A stretch of 64,000 nt of DNA from Symbiodinium sp. CCMP2592. Lineage: Eukaryota; Sar; Dinophyceae; Suessiales; Symbiodiniaceae. The notes under the pieces are model-generated. The model was not told the DNA's origin, did not search any database, and was given only the letters and a program-made list of their open reading frames with translations. The stretch is from contig CAJNDT010005996.1 in NCBI GenBank assembly GCA_905221615.1, positions 1 through 64,000 of the forward strand, read 5' to 3'. Numbering within the stretch: the first letter of the stretch is position 1; every line of letters starts with the position of its first letter. Below are positions 51,113-62,633 of this stretch, piece after piece. The translations under genes and the position numbers were made by a program.

Positions 51113-51215
51113 GGGTGGCTGTCAAAATTAGGGACCCTTTTTGGGTACCTTAAATATTAGGTGCCGTATTATATTAAGGACGTTTAAAAAGGGACCCTAA
51201 TTTTGACAACCGCCC
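51113..51215. mobile_element. MITE family 4 (TGTCAAAATTAGGG), copy 1
   Basis: 103 bp. The left end is GGGTGGCTGTCAAAATTAGG and the right end is CCTAATTTTGACAACCGCCC, an inverted repeat of about 30 bp with two mismatches that continues into CCCTTTTT / AAAAAGGG. It is flanked by the 4-bp target duplication ACAT (51,109-51,112 and 51,216-51,219). Confidence 0.88.
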
Positions 51216-51389
51216 ACATGTATACACACGCGTTTATGCACTCCGGTAGTGTGTGTGCTTTGATACGCTGGTGGGCTCCTCGCCTCGTCCAAGGCTGCCA
51301 AGAAGTCTTCAGGCTTTAGCTCCTCGGCACGGGGAGATTCGCAGATATGCAAACCATTAGTTAGTTGATGTATATACACAGATAAAAAA

Positions 51390-51400
51390 TGAATAAGTAC

Positions 51401-51451
<51 letters not shown>

Positions 51452-51875
51452 CGCATATGTGTTGTATATGTAAATGGAGACACACACGCACACATATCTT
51501 CTCACCTGTGTTTTTATGTATCTCACTACTTCTCTGTCTGTCTGTCTATCTGTCCTCCTACCTAGCTATTAATCTATCTATCTGCTCATCTATTTATCTA
51601 TCTATCTAGCTGTGTACCATCCATCTATTTGCGACTCTACGTCGCGCTACATTAGGAATAAGTTTGTGCCTAGCCACCTATCTGTCTACATATCTATCTA
51701 TCTATCTATCTGTCCATTTAAATAAAGATTTACATGCATACATACATGCTTGTCTGTTTGTAACCATGCTTGAAGTTCCTAGACGCGCAAAAATGTATTT
51801 GTATGTGTATGTATATACATATATGTATATATACACACACTTATATACACTAACACACACACACACACACACATT
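51390..51875. repeat. Cluster of (AT)n, (TG)n, (TCTA/TCTG)n and (CA)n tracts
   Basis: Successive simple repeats: AT/GT at 51,400-51,460, TCTG/TCTA tetramers at 51,530-51,720 and ATAC/CA at 51,800-51,872. No coding. Confidence 0.85.
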
Positions 51876-52159
51876 AGCTCATCTGCTGACATGCTGTTGA
51901 AGATGCTGCTTACTACCACGGAAACGCGTTCCGTGTGATCTTGAATACGAGTGCTTTAAGTCTTGTAGCAATCTAGGGCAACAATGAAAGCCAGAAGCTT
52001 GTGCACCTTCAAAGACAATCCTGCATCTGCTGTAACAGATAGTCAGCCACCGTTACTGAATACTACACCTTAAGAAGCACCGAAATTCGATAAACAAGAA
52101 CATCTAGATAGATGGGAAACATGGGTAGATAGATAGATCGACAGAGCAATAGGGAAAGA

Positions 52160-52203
52160 CAGTTGCATAGGTGGATGGATGGATGGACGGAGGGAGACAG
52201 AGA

Positions 52204-52243
<40 letters not shown>

Positions 52244-52261
52244 CAGAGAGAGAGAGGGACA

Positions 52262-52297
<36 letters not shown>

Positions 52298-52365
52298 CAG
52301 AGACAGAGACAGAGACAGAGAGAGAGACAGAGACAGAGAGAGAGAGAGAGAGAGGGGGGGAGAAA
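52160..52365. repeat. (GA)n / (GACAGA)n microsatellite
   Basis: About 200 bp of purine-rich repeat with GAGA blocks and a regular GACAGA hexamer section at about 52,280-52,320. The Ser/Leu and Arg/Glu open frames across it are artefacts. Confidence 0.92.
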
Positions 52366-52663
52366 GAGCTACATGGATTGATGTGTAGATAGACTGATAG
52401 ATCAATCAAATCAAAGGGATGTAATTACTCAATTCTTCACACACGCATACATACATACAAGCACACAGACAGGCATGTGTATACACACGTATGTGCCCAG
52501 GCGCCAGCTTGGCAGCGCGCTGCTGCACGTGGAGAAGCCGTTGGGCCAGCTCAGCCGGACTTGGCTTTAACAGTGCTGCTGACTGTAGGGGAATTATTGG
52601 AACAGGGCTCCGGAAAAGGGATCCTGAAAAGGGTTCCAAAAGGGATCTATAGTAGTGGTTCTA

Positions 52664-52768
52664 TACTGTAGGGGCCTTGACAAATAGAACAGGGTTTTGG
52701 GTATATTATACCGTAGTTACAATAAGGAATCCCCAAAAGAGTATTGGTAATCATTTTTGCTACTACAT
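52664..52768. mobile_element. MITE family 2 copy with eroded right end
   Basis: CTGTAGGGGCCTTGACAAAT at the left, with the family body AACAGGGTTTTGGGTATATT and ATAAGGAATCCCCAAAAGAG. The right end has lost the GGCCCC word. Confidence 0.65.
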
Positions 52769-53564
52769 TAAGCTTGAAGGTTTGGGGTTGACAGGTCATG
52801 ATTGCTCTAGTCGATATTCGAAGATATGCCGTAGCGACACTAACATAAGTAAGTTCTGACCTATATGAGCGATTAACTAGTAGTCCTCAGCGCTTGAGGG
52901 ATAGAAACTACTATGATATGATACCAGGCTCCAGTTTTTGTTTCAGCTTCAGGACGAGGGCTTGCTGTGGGCATTCGTGTCCAGGGTCGCTTACAAGCAG
53001 TTTACAGATTGAAGCCTGCTCTAATCTTGAATTGCCTTTCTCATGTACTGCGTATTCATGTGCACGCAGGCAGACATGCAGGCAGGCAGCGCCGGCGCCG
53101 CTCCTACAACTTACCTGCAGTTTCAAGGACCACCTGTTCACGGCTGGAGCAGGCATGAGGGACAAGAAAAAGAGTCATGAATTTCAGGCCTGGACTTTGC
53201 TCCACTGGTTACCACAACCTCCGGAATTACTGCTGGCCAAGGAGTCCTCGACTCCACCCGAGCAAAGGCCCTGAAACCCAACCTTGCTCAACAGATCCCT
53301 GCACCCCAATCCGAAAGCCACATAGTAAAAGATATCCCTGTGCCAGGTCGAGACTCATAGCTTCAGCTTCGAGAGTGCATCGCTTGCACTGGCAGTCGAA
53401 GCCTGCACGGGAGCCCCGTTGGATTTTGAAGATGCCGTGGTATGCTTTTGATGGCTCGCTAGTCTATCACAAACCCCGGTTCGAACCCCAAGACCCCCGT
53501 CTCGAAACAGTCTTACTATGAAAAAAACTCAGAACCACACTAGCTACTCAGGGACCTGTGCGGA

Positions 53565-53745
53565 AACCCTACTACTACTACTACTACTTACTACCACTAC
53601 TAGTACTCCTACTCCTACTCCTACTGCTACGCTACTGCTACTGCTACTGCTACTGCTACTGCTACTGCTACTGCTACTGCTACTAATACTACTACTAATA
53701 CTACTACTGCTGCTGCTGCTGCTACTACTACTACTACTGCAAAAC
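53565..53745. repeat. (CTA/CTG)n microsatellite
   Basis: Triplet repeat with CTACTA, CTGCTA, CTCCTA and CTGCTG blocks. The poly-Leu or poly-Thr frames it produces are not genes. Confidence 0.9.
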
Positions 53746-54109
53746 CTACATGCCCCCTAGGAAAACCCACATTCGAACCCCTCAACAAGGTTTCTTTTCA
53801 GGCCTTTTTGACGCCGGAGTTCGGTGCGGCGGAGCTCCACTGGCATCATCAGAGTGCCTGAGGTCTGGATGAGGACTTCAGGGTTCCAAGAAGAGGGAGT
53901 AAGGGCTTCGAGCTTAGGGGTCAAGGCTGGCTTCGGGACTTAAGGGTTTAGAGTTTGCGGCTTCAGGGGTTCAGGATGGTTTAAAAATCGAGTTATGCAC
54001 GGCTCTGGGAAGGAGTCCTTCGGGGCCCTGTAGATTCGTTAGGGGGCTGATGCCTCACGTGCTCGTCTCATCCATGCTGCATGCAGACCGGTGACAGAGA
54101 GGGGATCTA

Positions 54110-54215
54110 ACATAGGGGCCTAACCGATTACCAATAATACTATTGTGGGAATTCCTTATTTTGGTTATAGAATAAGATACCCAAAACCCTATTCTAATCA
54201 TTAAGGCCGCTACAG
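54110..54215. mobile_element. MITE family 2, reverse-oriented copy
   Basis: CATAGGGGCCTAACCGATTA at the left, internal ATTCCTTATTTTGGTTATAG, and ACCCTATTCTAATCATTAAG-GCC at the right: the family body in the opposite orientation to the 52,664 copy. Confidence 0.75.
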
Positions 54216-54593
54216 TAGGCTAGCACTGCAGCCCGTCTGACTGAAATCATGCAGATGCACGGTGCAGCTTTTGCCTCTGTCTTCAGCCAACGGAGGGCCG
54301 AGTCTGTGCCAAGATGTGGCAGGTACTTTAGCTTTGGGTGTCAAACATCGAGCACTGGAACAGCGCCTGGATATGGCGAAAGCTATGTGTAAAATTTAAA
54401 TGGCATAGCCGAGGACGTCGCTATACAGGCCCTCGCGAAACTGTAACTGATGGCTGCTGACTCTTGCATCGCAACAAGCAGCAGCAGGCCTGTTAAAGAA
54501 GCGTGGCAGTTGGAGCTGTCACTTGCATCAGCGAACATTTGGCAATGACTGTGTCGCCGATGCACTCTCTCGACGATTTAGATGAATGATAGC

Positions 54594-54672
54594 TATACTA
54601 TAGTACCCGTATAGATCCCTTATAGTATCCCTTAAAAGGAACCCTATTCTAATCATTGAGGTCCCTATGATA
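54594..54672. mobile_element. MITE family 2, short derivative
   Basis: Ends in ACCCTATTCTAATCATTGAG followed by GTCCCTATGATAG. The left part is diverged. Confidence 0.45.
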
Positions 54673-54810
54673 GCCGCAACTGCCAACTCTGAGAGAGCAG
54701 TTTGCCATCCCTGTGCTGGTCACCTGTACAAGCCGCACAGGGAGGCCTCAGGCAAATTTCTCACAGGGTGTTCCTTGGCGAGGCAGCTTGGAAAGCGGGC
54801 TGTCGTAGTA

Positions 54811-54885
54811 ACATAGGACCCTTGATAATTACAATGGCGTTTTGGGGTGTATTGCATGATGCTATTAATGAAGACCCCTAGGTAT
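54811..54885. mobile_element. MITE family 2, internally deleted copy
   Basis: ACATAGGACCCTTGATAATTA, then GGCGTTTTGGGGTGTATTG, and AATGAAGACCCCTAGG at the right. About 75 bp. Confidence 0.55.
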
Positions 54886-55499
54886 AATGTCAACTTCCGA
54901 GTCCACATGACCCCCAAGTAGCGACTGCAGAGTCAACGCATTCGTGATAGTCGAACGATGAGCAACATGTGGATCCCAAAACGCCAGGAGGTGTGAAACC
55001 CTACTTAAAGCAGCAAGCAGGAAACACTGCAAGACCATTGCATACGCTGTGACCTTTCGGAACCATTGCGTTTTTTTAAACACAAATTAATACAGGACTG
55101 AAAGAAATTCACCAGAAGCACCCTCTTGGACTGAAGTCAACGGAGTCTTCGTCGAAGGCAAGCCATGCCGATGCCTAGTTACGGCCATTCCAATTTGTTG
55201 TAAGCTTTGATGAGAAGGCCAAAGACCAACAGGTCCAAGAGTCCAAAAATTCGTGATGTAGGCGCTCCAGCTTTCATCTTGGTCTTTCTGCGGCGTCTTG
55301 TATGCCTCATCATGTCATGCTTTCTGCATGGAAAAGAACGGCGCGTTCTTACTGCAACTATCCATGTCCCCAGTCACCATGGTCAGGACTTCTCATGGTT
55401 GTGGGTTGGCAGGACAGGTATCAGTTTCAACTTTTAGGGTTTAGGGTTTGGGCACTCCGAACATGTCGGTCCCTAGGCCCTAAACCTCCAGACCACGGT

Positions 55500-57200
55500 T
55501 GCCCCCTAACTCCCCCGGGCCCCCAATGCAAGGATGCTGCGAGCTCTAATGCCGCATTCCCATCAACGACCAGGAGCTGCTCGAACCTGCGGTTTCTGGT
55601 TCTGGGGTTTCAATAGAGCTTATGTAGGCTTATTCGGGGTGTTTATAAGGGTATATTGAGTGTACATAAGGTTTAAGGCTTTTGACTGAGGTTTTATTAG
55701 GACTCACCTCTCAGAATCACTGGCTCTTATATCCGATGGCATACGGACGACGATGCAGGACTTCGACGGCTGCTTGGCCCTCTAGTATGTCTGAATGTCG
55801 CTCCAATCAGCACCTCTTGAATTGCTTTAACCCCGCATTTTTGATCCCAAATCCTGACCCTTAAACCCTACAGCGCCTCGGGGATGTAAGCCCTCAAATC
55901 AGTGCCCCTGTGACGTCGTCTTCTGTATCTACAACAAGATGGATCTGAGCCTCATTGCCACAGATCAAGAGGGTTGCTCTAACTCCCAGCCTTTTCAACG
56001 AATGAAACTACTGATTAGCGACGGTGTACCTCAAAGGCAACCCTGAGCTGCAGCGAGCCGCCAAGTACCCCAACCGCAATCCGACGTCGAAGCTAACAGC
56101 GCGCTAGTGTAAGGTTCAACTTGAAGGTGCTAATATAGCCCTCGTGATCTCAAGACTGCCAGATGCTGCCCAGAAGCCGCCAGCGCTGACCACTGCGCGG
56201 CATTTTTGACTTCACGCCCATGTTCTTCGAGGGCCTCTGTTCGCTTTGCTCGGGTTGCAGCTAGATGAAGCATTGGCCTCCTGCCTTCTGGCTTTTGGGT
56301 GTTCTATGCCACGGTTTGCAGGCTACATACACCAGCAACGGACGGGAATGGGCAGCCTCCCTTTGTGGGTTGCATGTAGCAATGCGTTGTGAGCGGAGTT
56401 CTCGTGAATAGAACGAAGAAGATGATGGTGGTGGTGGCCGTCGTAGACTAAGTGGTCATTAAGATGAAGATAGTGTAGAACAGACAGTCTTGCTAGGTTT
56501 CAATAGTTGCAATGATGAAGGAAATTCTGATGGCGCCAATGGCCGTCGCAAAGCTTTTGATGTTGCTGATGCCGTGGTTGTGGCCGCGATGGGCCAGATT
56601 CTGTTGCTGCTTCGTACGGCAGCCGACTCCGGTGCCCGTTACATTCTGACCCACCTGCCACGTCCTCCACTTGTTGTACACAATCATTCTGTTGACATTC
56701 TGCAGGGAAAAGCAATCGAAAGAATCAGAAGGGGGACTCACAAACCCACAGTAAGAAGATGCGATGCTGAAGCTTTTGCAAGCATTTGCTGGCAGCTCGA
56801 CATTCACACTTTGGGTGATCATTCTGCAAGCTGACGCATTGTGAGACCCGCGCGCTTTCGACGGCGGAGGCATTGATGCGAAGTCAAAGTCCTCATACAA
56901 AACGGCAGCATCGCGGACATGGATCTGCATGCAACAACTCGTGTTTGGCACGAATCTGAACCGCGATTTTGTGAAATCTATCGTCTTGGCATGTGGCATG
57001 GGTTTTCTCTCCACGTTCGAACCTACTCCAGCCGAGGCCCTGTGAATTCCCCACTGGCCTTTAAGTGCCAAGCTGCTGCAAATATACTGATGCTTACTGG
57101 AGTGTACGTAGTTTCTACATAGTTGCAGCCTCCGAAAGCAATCTCCATAACATTTTGTGACCCTTCATATGGTCGTCTGTGTGGCAGTGCATCTGTTGTT
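55500..57200. other. Interval without a supported gene
   Basis: A 192-codon open frame at 56,493-57,071 (minus) is the longest non-repeat frame outside the copia element and the CRT-like exon. It shows no domain, no codon-pattern support that I can judge, and no splice context. Telomere-like words occur near 55,435-55,450. Confidence 0.35.
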
Positions 57201-57217
57201 CGTAGAACGTCTTCTTT

Positions 57218-57370
57218 ACATATTATTATTATTATTGTTATTCTTATTCTTCTTCTTATTATTATTATTATTGTTATCATTATTATTACTACTATTCTTC
57301 TTCTTATTAACATTAATATTATTATTATTGTTATATATGTTGTACATGCTATGTAACATATGTTATACAT
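57218..57370. repeat. (TTA/TTC)n microsatellite followed by ATGT repeats
   Basis: ATTATTATT and CTTCTTCTT blocks to about 57,330, then TATGTTATACATG motifs. Confidence 0.85.
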
Positions 57371-57644
57371 GTTATGTATGTATATGCTCACATGCACATA
57401 GCCTTAGTTCATTGCAGGTTCGACAACTTTAGCTCTGGTGATACGGTGTTTCCGAGACCATATTGACGAGTGAATGGTCTGGGTATGGAGCCAGCCCATA
57501 CCGTCATTAAGCCCGAAGCCCCTAAAGTGAAAGATTGATGTGCGCTGTAACTTCTGCCCTACAACCTAAACCTTTCCTTGGGCACCACCTCATCTCCGGT
57601 CTCGTGGTTCACCACCGTGGGCTGCTTCTGAGCGAAGGTTTCCA

Positions 57645-57736
57645 CCTGTGACATTAGGGTCCTTTTTAGGGTCGTTTTTATAAGGGTGCCGTACAAGTGT
57701 TGTTAAAAAGGGACCCTAATCTAGAGAACTGCCCAT
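57645..57736. mobile_element. MITE family 4, diverged copy
   Basis: Contains ATTAGGGTCCTTTTTAGGG and GTTAAAAAGGGACCCTAATC with a right end GAACTGCCC. The left terminal ~10 bp are missing, so it is an old or truncated copy. Confidence 0.55.
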
Positions 57737-57844
57737 GTGCCCTCTCCTTCCCCTCGACCCTGAAACCTGAAAAGCCGAATAAACAAGGCAGCCTCAACCG
57801 AGTCTGGTCCTCTGGCCCTCCCTAAACCCAAAACACCCGAGAAG

Positions 57845-57928
57845 AGCACCATAATAAGAAGTGCCTGCTTCAGGGATCCGGTGAAGTTCACTTCGTACTG
57901 ATCTGGGAAGGACACCTGGCGGTTTGGA
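57845..57928 (-). CDS. Exon-like fragment with a membrane helix
   Basis: The minus strand reads VSFPDQYEVNFTGSLKQALL then IMVLFSG, preceded by CCGCCAG (acceptor-like) and followed by GTGTTTTG (donor-like). It reads like a real exon of a membrane protein, but no family is recognised. Confidence 0.22.
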
Positions 57929-58454
57929 TTCAAGGCCACGGGTGCTGAGTGCCTGCGGCTTGCAAATGGCCGCGCGGTGTACAATGCCAAGCAGTTTCTA
58001 GGACTTGTCCACTCCAATATGCTTACGGCATCCGTAAGAGCATATCAGCAATGCCCTGTGCCTCAACGCTCAGTGCCGCGATGGGGACATCCACTCCTAT
58101 GGTCACACTGCTCAAAATCAGGTCAAGAACAGTGAGACACTTCGGTTCAAGATACCTGAAGGGCCTGTGCCCAATCATGTATTGTGATATCATCGATGTA
58201 ACCCAGTAATCCATACCTGAGTAGCTGGAACCCTGGGGACATGGTTGAACGAAGCCACAGCCCCCCATTCCTGAGACGGAGTCGGAAGCCCGACCCCGTA
58301 GCAACCCAAACTTTCGCGGAGCACTGAACTCGTAGGGACCCCTATAGAAACCTCTCCGCCCCAGACGTTGTCCTAAATCCTACACCCTCAAGCATATAAT
58401 TAAGCCTTAAAGCCCTCTCCCTACACCATAAGGCCCTGCAGTATGCCGTAACCT

Positions 58455-58510
58455 ACTTAAAGGATCATGACGAAGTACCCAGGAACTAAGTCCCTCATCT
58501 TCCAAGTACA
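58455..58510. mobile_element. MITE family 3, minimal copy
   Basis: About 56 bp: ACTTAAAGGATCATGACGAAG at the left and GGAACTAAGTCCCTCATCTTCCAAGT at the right. The two inverted ends are almost directly joined. Confidence 0.55.
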
Positions 58511-58935
58511 CGAACCCTAGGTCTGCAAGGCGCACGTGGTGGGTCCAAGCGCAGGGTGCCGTTTGCTGCCAAGGGCGGGATGGAGCTGAGCCAAGAGACC
58601 TCTTCTCAAGTTGAAGGGCGTGCAAAGGTTTGTAGGTCTAGAGGGCTTTGTGTGATTTGTCGAGTTCGCGGTCTCGGGAATTCTTTTCGATAATGCTCGG
58701 ACGTCCCAACAGAACCATGGCAGTCTCAAGCCAGCCCAGCATTCATAAGTACCATCGTACATCCTTATCAGCATACATTCCCAAAGTTCCCAACACTTTC
58801 AAAAGCAGATCCCCTAATTTGGGGCCCTATACTACGAAAAGAACCCTGGGTCGAAGGGAAAGTCCCAGGGCCTCCACGGAGGTCTTGGCCTGGAGGGCAG
58901 CCGCAGCCGCATTGCCCACCATCCTCGGCAGGGCT

Positions 58936-59110
58936 CCGCGCTTAGGGGTTCAGGGCTCTAGGGATTGAGGGATTCATTAGTTCAGGGTGGTTTAGGGCTT
59001 CGGATGTCAGGGAAGTTTAGGGGTTCGGGTTTCAGGGTTTAAGGTATGGATCTAGGCTTGGGGTGTCCGGGCCTTTTGGGGTTCAGGAGATCTGGTTTAG
59101 GGTGTAAGGC
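58936..59110. repeat. Degenerate telomere-like patch
   Basis: GGTTCAGGG, GGTTTAGGGC, GGGTTTAAGG and GGTTTAGGGTG words over about 170 bp, G-rich orientation. Confidence 0.6.
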
Positions 59111-59998
59111 GGCTTTGTGAGATATTGCTTGAAGCTGCTTGCGAGCATGTGAATGTAAGACCGACGGCCATCCAGTCATGATCTCTGCTCGAAATCGTAA
59201 AAACTCAGACCAGGCTGTACGATGGTCAGACGACGCGGAAGCAGCGTTCACTGGTTTCGACTGAGTGCTGCCGTCAGTGGCAAGCCGCAGTATCTCCCAG
59301 GACTCGTGTGTCAAAGACTGTCTGACGCTGAATCGCCAGGCAGCGCTCGGACATGGCATGGGATGTCTCTCAGCCAGCAGATGACTCTCGATTTGCGAGG
59401 GAGGGTGGGGGGACAAGGCCCTTCGCTGACAAGTGGAAGGATTCACTAACCTGGCTCGCCACCATGCCAGCAATGTCGTGCATGTACCCTTGCACGGCTC
59501 TTGTCAGAGATGGCAGTCATTACCTCGCCTACTCACTGAAGCTGGCTGTGACCCCCGCACAACCCAAGTCCGAATGGGACGGTGCAACCTTGGCGTTTGT
59601 TGATGCACTCCGATACCGAAGCACATGGGGCATGCATGGTAAGGCCACAACCGAACAGGCCTGAATGCGAAGTAACAAAAAGCAGTGCTATGCCCGAGCC
59701 CAGGTTCAAGGGAAGAAGGAGCGATCCACTTCGACCCCGCACAGGCTTGGCGGAGACGCTGTTGACCTCAGATCTGCCATGAAATGCATGAGAAATGACG
59801 TTCCCGAAGGGTCCTACGGGTTGTTATTCTGGGGGATACTTCCCCAAATCATAATAGTGATTCCTAATATGGAAACCCTACATTCTACTATATCGGTACT
59901 TTGGACCCTCTGACATTGTCAGCACCAGTTAAGACATCTTCCAGACGCTGATCATGGGGTCCAAGATGCCATGGGTGGAAACCCTGGGATAATGTTAA

Positions 59999-60086
59999 TA
60001 TAGGGGCCTAGGGTATTGGGGCCGATTACACTATAACTATAATAAGGAACCTCCAACTAGTATTGGTAACTAGTAATGCCCCTAGA
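59999..60086. mobile_element. MITE family 2 copy
   Basis: ATATAGGGGCCTAGGGTATT at the left, internal ATAATAAGGAACCTCC and GTATTGGTAACTAGTAATGCC then CCTAG at the right. Confidence 0.7.
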
Positions 60087-60439
60087 TTGGTGCGCCCTTT
60101 GTTTCAAACCTGGACCAATTCTCCTTGGGCAAACCACAACTTGGCACAGGCACTCGGGTTGTCCAAATCGTCGCTGCTTCAGGGACTCCTGCAGGACTGA
60201 GCAGTTTAGTTTTACGTAAGGATGGGCGTCTAAACTCTGCAAGATACGGGGCTACTTAAGAAGGACCGGAGAGACAGTGTAGAGTGGTGCCGGTCCTTGT
60301 ATCTCCATGTACTGCCTTTGGGTGTTCTGCAGCGTGAGCAGAAGGCTGTGCATGACCTGGTTGTCGACCTGAGGATGCGCAGCACGAGGTACGCTCTTTC
60401 GAGCCGACTCAAAATTGTGGCCCTGACCCGGTATTCTTC

Positions 60440-60857
60440 ACACGGTCGGACTCTCAAGGGCTGATGACATCCAGAGCATGGCAGATTGGTGCAGGCAAGA
60501 GCCCCTCCCCCCCGGTCCTGCAAAGCACTCGCAACAGGACTCCACATACAGTTGGACTACAGAGAGCTTTGCCGAGGGTGTATTTTTGGTCCAAGAGCCG
60601 TCAAAGTGCAGGGCGTATGGGTCAAAGTGCACAGGACAGTACCGCGCTATCACAAAGTATCCCCCTACACTCCTCAGGGTGGAGCCATGGAGCAACCGCC
60701 GTGCAGAGTGAAGCACTCCTCTCTGCCAGGTGGCCACCAGCGTCTTGTACAGCGCCGCATCCGCCAATGCCTCCAAGGTGGGTAGTTCGCGGTGGTGAAT
60801 CACCTCAGCAATCCGCGAAGCGTGTGGCTGATCCATCCGCAGAGCGGCACACCTCAT
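60440..60857 (-). CDS. Open frame of 139 codons, unidentified
   Basis: The minus strand has a protein-like stretch (AEVIHHRELPTLEALADAAL, YKTLVATWQRG, VGGYFVIARYCPVHFDPYAL) with balanced composition. The plus strand is also open over the same region (172 codons, Ser/Pro-rich), which weakens the case. No domain is recognised. Confidence 0.2.
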
Positions 60858-61127
60858 CTCAAGCCAAGCCTCAATCTACGGCGTTCGCTTTACCCCTTTC
60901 AGAAGAATCAACTCCTCTGAGTGTTTTACATCCCGATGCTGCCAATGTCGCCGACTCCCAGACCACTTTCGAACCAAGGTGATTCTAGATCGTTCTACAA
61001 CAGCCGGCGCCCCGAATCCGGGATGCCAAGTGCAAGCAAGATGCGGAAAGCACTACCTCGTGCACAGGAGCTAGGAACCTCGGAAAGACAATCCAACTCC
61101 ATGCAGGCCGTTGTCGGACCCCGCTCT

Positions 61128-61252
<125 letters not shown>

Positions 61253-62129
61253 CCTGTGCAAGGGGCTTGTAGGCCAAAACGATGGGCCGGCCAGCTTTGC
61301 TCGACACGTGTGTGGGCACCTGGCAGGAAGCCGCAAGCATCTGCACGAGCAATGCCTCTGGTGAACGAACTTCACTGCACCGTCTCGTGACTGGAGTAGG
61401 TAGAAACCAAACCCCCAAAGCGCATGCCATTGCTTCTGGTGCTGCCAAGCTATAGATTCAAACAGAGCTGAATGCGTCCTCGCATTGCTGCTATGGCAAC
61501 CATGCGTCTGTGAGAGTACGGTTTTGTCAACGAGAAGCCGTCCTGTCCAGAAAAGTACCGTCCTAGCGAAGGCAACGTGCATGACATGTTGTACATATTG
61601 TTGCCGAGCCCTCGCTACAAGGATGGAGCAAGTAAAGTCGCCTGACTTGAGAAATGGCTCAACGGCTGCAAGAGATATTACTGCGACACCATAAAGATTT
61701 TTGTTGTTGTTATTGCGGAAACTGTTTTCGCATTGCTGCTTGCTTAATTACTGCTATGAGTAGTGTTCGTGTTACTGTCATTATTGTTGCCGTCAGTGTT
61801 GTAACTCCCTATTGAGGCCCTATTGTTACTATTGGTGTAATTAGCATGTTTTGGCGTTCTCATGAGTATTATTCCTATTCTTCTTGTTCGCCTTCTTCGT
61901 ATTTCCGCACATATTCAATTTTTATATCGCTAGTGTTATTCCGGCTATTGCAATTATACTTGTGCGAGTGATATCTGTGTAATGACTATTACACACATGC
62001 GACACCTGTTCGACGCCCATGCGTGCTGCGCCGACCGCCGACTTCTGATGGACCTCGACATTGGCCAGCTTCACAATACCTTCAGAAGCAGTGCATTCAA
62101 GTGTGCATTGGGATGCTTAGGGGGATGCC

Positions 62130-62215
62130 TCATATGGGGCCATAATAATTGGTCATTACAAGAAGGAGCCCCTTAAAAAAGAACAGTATAGGTAATTATT
62201 GAGGCCTCTATATTC
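62130..62215. mobile_element. MITE family 2 copy
   Basis: CATATGGGGCCATAATAATT at the left, internal AAGGAGCCCCTTAAAAAAG, and GTAATTATTGAGGCCTCTATA at the right. Confidence 0.6.
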
Positions 62216-62526
62216 GGGATATTTAGGGTTCAGGGTCACAGGCGTCTTCGAGGATCATGAGCTGACTGCCCCATCGGCCAGCCAAATCAGACAAACTGGT
62301 TTAGGGTCTAGGGTTCCCTGAAAGGGTTCTGATTTAAAGGGTGTATAAGGGTTAATAATAAGGGCTACTGAAAGGGTTTAGTAGAGAGGCCTGTGAGATT
62401 GCTGCCTAGGACAAGTCACTGTGAGCACTTTGGCGCCCCTGGCTTTTCGAGAGTTTAGAGTCCAGAGGCCTAGTGGCCGCAAGCAAGAGCCACAAACTGA
62501 CTCCGCCATTGCGACCCATCTAATTT

Positions 62527-62629
62527 GGGAGTTTCCGAAAATAGGGGACCGTGATGTCGTACCCTAAATAGTAGGATATCCTTACTATAAGCCTCCAAAA
62601 TAAGGTACCCCTGATTTTCGGAAACTCCC
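62527..62629. mobile_element. MITE family 1, copy 3
   Basis: 103 bp with GGGAGTTTCCGAAAATAGGG at the left and GATTTTCGGAAACTCCC at the right, flanked by the 4-bp target duplication ATTT (62,523-62,526 and 62,630-62,633). Confidence 0.9.
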
Positions 62630-62633
62630 ATTT

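Noticed and set aside
52070-52409. Ser/Leu- and Arg/Glu-rich open frames
   Set aside because: By-products of the (GA)n/(GACAGA)n repeat.
53470-53490. GGTTCGAACCCC, resembling a tRNA B box
   Set aside because: No A box or acceptor stem at the right spacing on either strand.
56493-57071. 192-codon minus-strand open frame as a gene
   Set aside because: No recognisable domain or splice context, and part of the opposite strand is also open; support is too weak.
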